This document shows positions 25,816 through 32,390 of a stretch of 52,331 bases of DNA, one piece after another. The stretch is from Desulforhopalus singaporensis (GTDB taxonomy: Bacteria > Desulfobacterota > Desulfobulbia > Desulfobulbales > Desulfocapsaceae). The notes beneath the pieces were generated by a model. That model did not search any database, had not been told where the DNA came from, and saw only the letters and a program-made list of their open reading frames with translations. The position numbers were made by a program, and so were the translations under genes. The stretch is from assembly GCF_900104445.1 (NCBI RefSeq), contig NZ_FNJI01000032.1, positions 1-52,331 of the forward strand, in the 5' to 3' direction. Numbering within the stretch: position 1 is the stretch's first letter; every line of letters begins with the position of its first letter.

Positions 25816-28107
25816 ATGAAACCTTATTTTACTGTTACCATTAAAACGATTCTCATTGTGGCGACCCTGCTCCAGGTGGTCCTGTCGGCCGTTGCCATTT
25901 CGGCTTCACAGTCAAAGGACGAGATCGCCGACGCAACGGTTGGCATTGATCTCAATAAATCCGCCGGAGGACGACAACTCAACGAGATCCTCAAAACCCT
26001 CAGTACCGATCCTTCAGTGGCCTGGGCGGACGAGACCAGGCAAAAGTTGAAAGCTTCCCTTGTCCGCTACAAGGATCAGCAGGAAGGCGTGCTCAAGGAG
26101 ATAGAACGGTTGCGTATTGTCCTGGACGGGCTGGGGGAAAAAAACGGTGACGGTTCGCCGGTAATCCACGGCGCCCTGTCAAGCCTTGTAGAACTCAAGC
26201 AGCAAAAGGAGTTCGAGCTCGCCGAGACCAGGCTGCTGATCCTTTCAGCACAGGAAATTTTAAAAAAACTTGATAATTACATTTATATCAGGCAGGCCCG
26301 CAGTCTGTTTTTCAAAGATGAGCCGTTGTGGCGAATCGTGACCAGTGAAAGCTACCAATTTTCCCTGCCAAAACCACCCCTCAACCTGGTTCTTGAACAA
26401 GACGGCAGGCAACTGCTGGTCGCGCTGGTCGCAGCCCTTCTCTGGTTTGCCAACTTTTCCGCCAGAATCCGCAACTTCATAACAGACAACTGTCCTGCAA
26501 ACAACACCGTCCGGAACCTTATCCTCACCGTTTTCCGGCAATCGCTGGCGAAAAGGTTTTTCCTGGGAACCATCTGCATACTGACCGTTTTAATAAACCT
26601 GCTGCCTCCCGTCTTTTCAGATTATCCATACCTGGCTGAACCGGTCCTGCTGCTGTTCAACTACGTTGTCATCCTGTTCTTTATCCGGATTACCACAATT
26701 CGTTTTCACCGGGTAGAGCAGAACGATTCTGGCTGTCCGGAAATGAAGATCGACTGCATCGGTTTTTATCTTTTTTCCTTTTTCACCGTTATGGTCATCA
26801 CCACCGCCCGGCAGTACGGGTATTTCCATCTGGTCTTCGGCAGAGATCCGCTGCTCGGTTCCGGGTTACTACTGCTCTGGTTCGGCGCCCTTTACCTGGC
26901 TGTACGCCATGTCACCCGCGCTGCGACCATGAGAGGATGGCAGATGATGAGATTACCGCTGCTGATAATCCTTATAATCCTCAGCTGCCTGAAACTTGCG
27001 GGGTATGCCAACCTGGTCGGCCATATCGCCGGCGCTTTCGGCTGTTCCTGCTTTCTGGCCATGGTCGGCCTGATCTGTTACGACTCCGTCGACCCTGTCG
27101 TTGCGTTTTTACGGAAATACATGGAAAAACTTGCATCAGGGATTGGTGTTACCAGGATAGCCAAAAGCACAAGGATGCGAACCCACAAGATTTTAAGTTT
27201 CGGTCTCAAGGCCTACGCCGTGACAGCATCCACCGTTTTAATACTCCACCAGTGGGGTATCACCAATGTCGACAACGAACAGCTTATCGACTTTTTCCTG
27301 CACGGATCCGAGCTCAACGGATTTCCGATATCTCCGGCACGGGTTACCCTTGCACTGCTTGTCTTCATCATCTGCTGGCCGTCGATAGCATATATCAAAC
27401 AGATACTTGACACCAGGTGGCTTACAAAAGAAGGGTTTTCCTCAAGCTCCCGCGATACCATCCTCACCGTGTTCGGCTATATCGGCTACGCAGCGATACT
27501 TTTAATCATGCTTGGGGTGGGCGGGGTTAAACTGACAGGCCTTACGGTCATTATCGGCGCCCTCTCGGTGGGGATCGGTTTCGGTCTGCAGAACATTGTA
27601 AACAATTTTATTTCCGGACTGATACTGATGTTTGAAAGACCGATAAAAAAGGGCGACTGGATAGTTGTCGGATCTACCGAGGGCTATGTGAAAAAGATCA
27701 GCATCCGGTCAACGATCGTCCAGACCTTTGATCGTTCAGACGTAATTGTCCCAAACTCGGAACTGATCGCCAACCAGGTCACCAACATGATGTTTGAGGA
27801 CCAGCGCGGCAGGCTGAGGATATCCGTTGGGGTAGCATACGGCAGCGATACCGAGCTCGTGCAGAAACTTCTGCTCGAAGCCGGCGACAACCATCCCCAG
27901 GTCATCACCGACGGCTCGACTCCGGTCCCCAGAGCCTGGTTTCAGGGGTTCGGAGACAGCTCGCTCAACTTTGACCTGCTGTGCCACCTCAAGGACATCG
28001 ACCAGAAACTCAAGGTGAGAAGCGAACTGAACATGGCCATAGACAAGGCGTTTCGCCACCATGGCATAGAGATTCCGTTTCCCCAGATGGACGTACATCT
28101 TAAATAA
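25816..28107 (+). CDS. Large mechanosensitive channel (MscS superfamily, MscK-like)
   Basis: The protein has 763 residues from the ATG at 25816; a TTG at 25810 is possible. Residues 1-30 are a signal peptide or first membrane helix. Residues about 35-150 are a periplasmic helical domain with coiled-coil character (EIERLRIVLDGLGEKN). About ten membrane helices follow. The C-terminal third is the MscS core: pore helix GALSVGIGFGLQNIVNNF, then FERPIKKGDWI, the beta domain, and NSELIANQVTN. The channel opens on membrane tension to release solutes. The 255-base gap before it contains no gene I can see. zntB follows 30 bases later. Confidence 0.93.
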   Translation: MKPYFTVTIKTILIVATLLQVVLSAVAISASQSKDEIADATVGIDLNKSAGGRQLNEILKTLSTDPSVAWADETRQKLKASLVRYKDQQEGVLKEIERLRIVLDGLGEKNGDGSPVIHGALSSLVELKQQKEFELAETRLLILSAQEILKKLDNYIYIRQARSLFFKDEPLWRIVTSESYQFSLPKPPLNLVLEQDGRQLLVALVAALLWFANFSARIRNFITDNCPANNTVRNLILTVFRQSLAKRFFLGTICILTVLINLLPPVFSDYPYLAEPVLLLFNYVVILFFIRITTIRFHRVEQNDSGCPEMKIDCIGFYLFSFFTVMVITTARQYGYFHLVFGRDPLLGSGLLLLWFGALYLAVRHVTRAATMRGWQMMRLPLLIILIILSCLKLAGYANLVGHIAGAFGCSCFLAMVGLICYDSVDPVVAFLRKYMEKLASGIGVTRIAKSTRMRTHKILSFGLKAYAVTASTVLILHQWGITNVDNEQLIDFFLHGSELNGFPISPARVTLALLVFIICWPSIAYIKQILDTRWLTKEGFSSSSRDTILTVFGYIGYAAILLIMLGVGGVKLTGLTVIIGALSVGIGFGLQNIVNNFISGLILMFERPIKKGDWIVVGSTEGYVKKISIRSTIVQTFDRSDVIVPNSELIANQVTNMMFEDQRGRLRISVGVAYGSDTELVQKLLLEAGDNHPQVITDGSTPVPRAWFQGFGDSSLNFDLLCHLKDIDQKLKVRSELNMAIDKAFRHHGIEIPFPQMDVHLK

Positions 28108-28137
28108 CCGCAACCCGGGTGGATCAAAAAAAACATC

Positions 28138-29112
28138 ATGGAAAACCAAAATTCTCCTGTACAGATAATGATTCTCAACAAAAAGGGGTCGGGGAATTAT
28201 ACAGATATCGCCGAACTAACAAAGATCACTTCCCAGCAAAACGACCTGTTCTGGATCCATTTACATTACAGTGCCGCCGAGGCGAGAAAATGGCTGCACG
28301 ACATCGCCCATCTTGACCCGATCATAAAGGAGAACCTGCTTGACGATGACACCAGGCCACGCAGCATGCATGTCCATGACAATCTTTTTCTGTCTCTTCG
28401 CGGCGTCAACCTCAACCCCGGATCGGACCCTGAAGACATGATCGCTGTCCGTCTCTGGGCGACGGAGAACTATATCATCACGTCCAACAGGAGAAAACTG
28501 CTCTCTCTTGAGGATATCAGCACAGCCCTGCTGAGCGGCCAGGGGCCGTGTTCAGCTGCAGCCTTTATCACCACCCTGATTCAGCGGGTGACCCTGCGTG
28601 CGGGCAAGGTGGTGGAAGAGCTTGAAGACAACATCGAGGACCTGGAGGAAACGATCGACACCAACAATTTGCGGCAGCGCAACCTGCTCTCGGACCTGCG
28701 GCGCGATGCGATCAGGCTCAAGCGGTATTTTTCCCCGCAAAAAGAAGCGCTCATTCAGCTTTTGGCCGACGCCCCTCCCTGGATAACAAAGGAAGACAAG
28801 AGACCTGTCCGGGAAAGCGTCAACAAACTCAACCGTTACCTGGAAACACTCGATTCAACCAGGGATCGGGCCATTGTTCTTCATGAAGAATTTCTCAGAA
28901 CCATGTCGGAGATACTGAACCAGCGGATGTACACCCTGTCGCTTGTGGCGACTCTGTTTCTGCCGCTCGGATTTCTGACCGGCCTGCTCGGCATCAATGT
29001 CGGCGGCATCCCGGGCGCCGAGAGTCCTTACGGTTTTCTCACGATCTGCCTCGGTATCGCCGTGCTCGTTGTCGCCATGGTCGGTTACCTGAAAATTAAA
29101 AAATGGTATTGA
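28138..29112 (+). CDS. zntB: CorA-family zinc/cation transporter ZntB
   Basis: The protein has 324 residues, near the 327 of enteric ZntB. The large N-terminal cytoplasmic domain contains FWIHLHYSAAEARKWL, ENLLDDDTRPR and RGVNLNPG, a ZntB-like pattern. The long stalk helix (VEELEDNIEDLEE) leads to two C-terminal membrane helices with LLGINVGGIPG, where GIN rather than GMN marks the ZntB branch. It forms a pentamer in the inner membrane and moves Zn2+ (proton-coupled uptake in studied members). It is probably co-transcribed with the mechanosensitive channel. The sigma-54 activator follows after 90 bases. Confidence 0.93.
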   Translation: MENQNSPVQIMILNKKGSGNYTDIAELTKITSQQNDLFWIHLHYSAAEARKWLHDIAHLDPIIKENLLDDDTRPRSMHVHDNLFLSLRGVNLNPGSDPEDMIAVRLWATENYIITSNRRKLLSLEDISTALLSGQGPCSAAAFITTLIQRVTLRAGKVVEELEDNIEDLEETIDTNNLRQRNLLSDLRRDAIRLKRYFSPQKEALIQLLADAPPWITKEDKRPVRESVNKLNRYLETLDSTRDRAIVLHEEFLRTMSEILNQRMYTLSLVATLFLPLGFLTGLLGINVGGIPGAESPYGFLTICLGIAVLVVAMVGYLKIKKWY

Positions 29113-29202
29113 CCGAGGTACCGGACATGTTCTTTGCTGTAAAGGTCATGAACTCCCTGGTAACCAGACGCTGTCGACCAACTTCATACCGGAAAATTTG
29201 TC

Positions 29203-30603
29203 ATGTATAATATTCTTGTTTTCGGTCTCACCGATCTATTTGCAGACATGAAGCAGGAATTCAAGTCGCTCTCCTGCAAATTCCTCCATATCAACAGCGG
29301 CATCGACTTTTATTCCATTGCCTTTTCCCGGGTGTTTGACCTGTGGATACTTGACGGTTCCCATAAAGATTTCCAGGAACTCGTGGTAGAGGAGTTGATA
29401 GCGCCCCGTGCCGTTCCGCACATAATCGTGCTCGGCGGCAGCGGCAACCAATCCGTCAACTGGTCGGACAAGGCTGCCTTTTTCAAGAAAAACGAGTACA
29501 GCCAATCCGTTCCGCTGTTCATGCAGCTGATGCACAACAAGAAGGAACAGAACCGGGAAAAATACCTTGCAGGTTTTGTCCAGAAACATCCTGACCTCGA
29601 CACCATTGTTACCAAAAGCCCCCTGATGGAACAATTGATCGACCTGGTAAAAGATGTCGCCCCCACCGAATCTCCCATACTTCTGGTCGGGGAAACCGGA
29701 ACGGGAAAAGAGCTGCTGGCCAATGTATTTCACAACGAGTCGCGGCGAAGGTCCGGCCCCTTCATGGCCGTCAACTGCGGCGCGCTTCCCGACACCCTGC
29801 TGGAATCGGAATTGTTCGGCTACGAAAAAGGCGCCTTTACCGGTGCGTCCGGACGACGCATCGGTAAAATCGAACACGCAACGGGGGGGACGTTGTTTCT
29901 CGATGAAGTCGAGGCGATGTCCGCCGCAATGCAGAACCGTCTGCTGCGAGTGCTTCAGGAAAGAACGCTGCAGCGTCTTGGCAGCAACACAGATATCAAC
30001 ACCGATTTCAGGGTGATTGCAGCCACCAACACCGATCCGGTGGAACTTGTGGGGTCGGGCATTCTCCGTTCCGATCTCTACTATCGTCTTTCGGTATTTC
30101 AGGTCAAGATTCCGCCTTTACGGGACCGAACAGAGGATATCCCCATACTTGTCCAGCATTTTGTAAACAAGAAAAAGAGAAACGGCCGGGAATATGTCAG
30201 GGGGCTGGACAACCAGGCGATGAACATACTTCTTTCCGCGCCCTGGTTCGGAAACGTCCGGGAACTGCAGAATGTTATCGAACGTGCGGTGATGCTCGCC
30301 TCGAGCAGTACCATAACCGCAGATCTCATTCAGACCCAGGGAATTTCCGCAGCCGACTCATCGCTTGCTGTAGCCGGCCTTCCCGACAACGCTTTCAGGC
30401 CGGGCATTACGTTGAAATCATACAAAAATCTTCTCTCCCAATCCGCGGAAAGAAAATACCTGGTCGAGCTGCTCGACTATACCTGCGGGCGGATCGGCGA
30501 AGCCGCGCAACTCGCCGGACTGACCCCGAGAGCCCTCTATAATAAAATGAAAATTCACGGCTTGAAAAAAGAGGATTTTAAAAAATCGGAAGATTTCAGG
30601 TAA
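29203..30603 (+). CDS. Sigma-54 transcriptional activator with degenerate receiver domain
   Basis: The protein has 466 residues. Residues 1-110 look like a receiver fold (NILVFGL strand, FDLWILDGS with Asp51 at the phospho site, IIVLGG, FFKKNEY with the Lys) but lack the acidic pair after strand 1. Residues about 125-365 are the AAA+ domain: Walker A GETGTGKE, the sigma-54 loop GAFTGA, Walker B GTLFLDEVE, and the arginine-finger region SDLYYRLSVFQVKIPPLRDR. The C-terminus is a Fis-type helix-turn-helix (RIGEAAQLAGLTPRALYNKM). It remodels sigma-54 RNA polymerase at -24/-12 promoters. A matching promoter lies 167 bases downstream at 30770. Confidence 0.95.
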   Translation: MYNILVFGLTDLFADMKQEFKSLSCKFLHINSGIDFYSIAFSRVFDLWILDGSHKDFQELVVEELIAPRAVPHIIVLGGSGNQSVNWSDKAAFFKKNEYSQSVPLFMQLMHNKKEQNREKYLAGFVQKHPDLDTIVTKSPLMEQLIDLVKDVAPTESPILLVGETGTGKELLANVFHNESRRRSGPFMAVNCGALPDTLLESELFGYEKGAFTGASGRRIGKIEHATGGTLFLDEVEAMSAAMQNRLLRVLQERTLQRLGSNTDINTDFRVIAATNTDPVELVGSGILRSDLYYRLSVFQVKIPPLRDRTEDIPILVQHFVNKKKRNGREYVRGLDNQAMNILLSAPWFGNVRELQNVIERAVMLASSSTITADLIQTQGISAADSSLAVAGLPDNAFRPGITLKSYKNLLSQSAERKYLVELLDYTCGRIGEAAQLAGLTPRALYNKMKIHGLKKEDFKKSEDFR

Positions 30604-30769
30604 ATCAGAATTTCTTCAAAACATGTCACAATACCAATAATATAGCTTCATAGATCCTCGGCAGTCGATAGGTAATCGGAACAACAATTTCCGGCAGCCT
30701 GCACACCTGCCACCTCTTCTTTTATCGTTTTCTCTCGTACTTTCAGCACGTTACACAACACCATTTTTC

Positions 30770-30785
30770 TGGCACGTTCTTTGTT
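30770..30785 (+). promoter_or_regulatory. Sigma-54 (-24/-12) promoter of the LysW-like gene
   Basis: TGGCAC at 30770-30775 and TTGT at 30781-30784 are five bases apart, the exact sigma-54 spacing. The only deviation is T for C in the -12 TTGC. It lies between a sigma-54 activator gene and the LysW-like gene, leaving a leader of about 90 bases before the ATG at 30888. Confidence 0.7.
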
Positions 30786-30887
30786 ACGCGATTGGCAGAA
30801 TCAGCTGCCTGGTTCGCCTGTACAACAGAAGCACCAGTGTTTACGGCAATTGTGCGGACAAGCATCAACAGCACCAAGGAGGGTAAG

Positions 30888-31118
30888 ATGGCAACTACCA
30901 AAAAACAACGTGATGAAAGAGAGAGATTCGGCAAATGTCAAATTTGCCTGTGCAACATTCCTGTCGAGTATTATTTCGATATAGGGGACGAAATCATCTG
31001 CTACGAATGCGGGACCGAATACACCATCTCAAGTACGTTCCCAGTCAAGCTCCAGCTTGTTGAAGACAGCTATGGCGGTGATGATTTTTTCGGCGAGGAG
31101 TTATTCGACGATTATTAA
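30888..31118 (+). CDS. LysW-like small zinc-ribbon protein
   Basis: The protein has 76 residues from the ATG at 30888, picked because AAGGAGGG ends four bases before it. After a basic N-terminus (TTKKQRDERERFG) comes a zinc ribbon with Cys17/Cys20 (CQIC) and Cys38/Cys41 (CYEC). The pattern C-x2-C, then DIGDEIICYECGTEYTI, then an FPVKLQL strand and an acidic tail (GGDDFFGEELFDDY), resembles LysW, the amino-group carrier of lysine/arginine biosynthesis. LysW ends EDWGE with its Glu as attachment point; here the end is DDY. No LysX, LysZ or LysY is in the window. Function is therefore open: a carrier, a tag or a zinc-ribbon regulator. Confidence 0.7.
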   Translation: MATTKKQRDERERFGKCQICLCNIPVEYYFDIGDEIICYECGTEYTISSTFPVKLQLVEDSYGGDDFFGEELFDDY

Positions 31119-31721
31119 TGGCGACCGAAGGGCCAGGATGCGCCAGAATGATTGAGCGGACTAAAGTCACCTTGGCAATAGGGCTGAAACTGCCCATTCA
31201 GCTTTATTGCCAAAACCACGACTTTGACGGCAAACCAGTGCGATCCGACCGGGTGAAAATAGCCCGGAATCATCTCAGTGCTCCATTACCTCTCACGTAT
31301 TGCAGCCCGCCAACCTGCGAAAAAAAACAAACCAGTCTTATCTTCTTCCCCCTCCGATATCTGCAAATCCTTCGCCTTTCCCGAACCCCAGCATACTAAA
31401 CAGCTCCATGTTTACCGCCGAATTGCTCGCAACCTGAGCAAAACCTCGATGAAATCGCAGTATCACAGAACATAATGTCATGAAAACAAGGCGAAACGGT
31501 GCGGATTTAACCGCCCACAACCCGGTGCTGTTCATTTCCAACCTGTGTGCCACCAGTGCGCGGATACCACGTCATTTTTTTTTGCAGACAATAATAATTC
31601 TTTGAAATAATGTTGTTTTCATGAGGTTTGTCTGGTTATTTAAGAAGTATTCTGGTTACGATTTCATGACCACAAACGGCAGGAATCCGCTTACCTACCC
31701 TTTTTAACCAAAGGAGAGAAT
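31119..31721. other. Intergenic region between the LysW-like and pRiA4b-like genes
   Basis: The first third holds a long stem-loop (31172-31213). A plus-strand frame starts at 31118 in a TAATG overlap with the LysW-like stop, but its 93 residues look non-coding. The remainder is mixed sequence with an AT-rich part at 31570-31640 that may carry the promoter of the next gene. I see no other feature. Confidence 0.55.
31172..31213 (+). other. 17-base-pair RNA hairpin downstream of the LysW-like gene
   Basis: TTGGCAATAGGGCTGAA at 31172-31188 pairs with TTCAGCTTTATTGCCAA at 31197-31213 across an eight-base loop. The two non-Watson-Crick positions are G-U pairs in plus-strand RNA but would be C-A mismatches in minus-strand RNA, so it should fold as plus-strand RNA. 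No T-run follows. It could be a 3' stabiliser, a weak terminator or part of a small RNA. Confidence 0.65.
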
Positions 31722-32342
31722 ATGGCAAAAGTGATAAAAGGTGTCTTCCCGGAAACAGCCAAAGACAAACCCGCGCCCCCCAAAGAGCCGGTTCCAAGCT
31801 ATATCCTGCACATATCACTGATGTTTTCCGACCCTCTTATCTGGAGAAAAGTCCAGGTTCCAGGAGACTATTCCCTGGCCCGGCTCCACGAAATAATTCA
31901 GACCGCAATGGGCTGGAGCGACTCATTCGTACACCAGTTCATGGTGGGCAAGATAAGCTACGAGCCTACCATAAAATCCTCCATCCCCAGGGAATCAAAG
32001 AGGTTTGACGAACATAAGTACAAACTGCATACCCTTGAGGAAGGAATGCAGTTCATGTTTTCCTATCTTTACGATGCAGGAGAAGGGTGGGAACATGAGA
32101 TCACGCTCGAAGAAGTGGTGCCCCCAGGCAAAGAACTGAACCATCCGGTCCTGCTGGCCGGAGAAAACAGCTGTCCCCCCGAAGAGGTTGGCGATGTGCA
32201 CCAATATAACCAGCTGGTAAGCGCATTTACCGATCCGCAGTCCAAAGACCACATGACCCTGTTGGAACTCAGCGGACGCCCCGATTTTGATCCCGCATCA
32301 TTTAACCTTGAGGCGGTCGGCAAGCTGATCAGGAAACTGTGA
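31722..32342 (+). CDS. Plasmid pRiA4b ORF-3 family protein
   Basis: The protein has 206 residues. Residues about 25-180 match the pRiA4b ORF-3 (IS1096 passenger TnpR-like) domain: YILHISLMFSDPLIWRKVQVPGDYSLARLHEIIQTAMGW, HQFMVG, YLYDAGEGWEHEI, then CPPEEVGD. This family is widespread in plasmids, transposons and chromosomes; its biochemical role is unknown. AAAGGAGAG precedes the ATG. I see no transposase, inverted ends or other mobile gene near it, so it is probably a resident chromosomal copy. Confidence 0.9.
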   Translation: MAKVIKGVFPETAKDKPAPPKEPVPSYILHISLMFSDPLIWRKVQVPGDYSLARLHEIIQTAMGWSDSFVHQFMVGKISYEPTIKSSIPRESKRFDEHKYKLHTLEEGMQFMFSYLYDAGEGWEHEITLEEVVPPGKELNHPVLLAGENSCPPEEVGDVHQYNQLVSAFTDPQSKDHMTLLELSGRPDFDPASFNLEAVGKLIRKL

Positions 32343-32343
32343 A

Positions 32344-32385
32344 TCGGTTATCCGCATATTTCCGGGAAAATTGGCGGATAACCGA
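32344..32385. terminator. Inverted repeat between convergent genes, probable bidirectional terminator
   Basis: TCGGTTATCCGC (32344-32355) and GCGGATAACCGA (32374-32385) are perfect 12-base arms with an 18-base loop. They sit just after the plus-strand stop at 32342 and before the minus-strand stop at 32391. T-runs are weak on both sides. Confidence 0.6.
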
Positions 32386-32390
32386 AGATA

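Noticed and set aside
31118-31399. 93-residue plus-strand frame overlapping the LysW-like stop by TAATG
   Set aside because: The overlap is attractive, but the frame contains the long hairpin and its composition is not protein-like.
31722-32342. Mobile element suggested by the pRiA4b ORF-3 family name
   Set aside because: No transposase, terminal repeats or other mobile genes are nearby.
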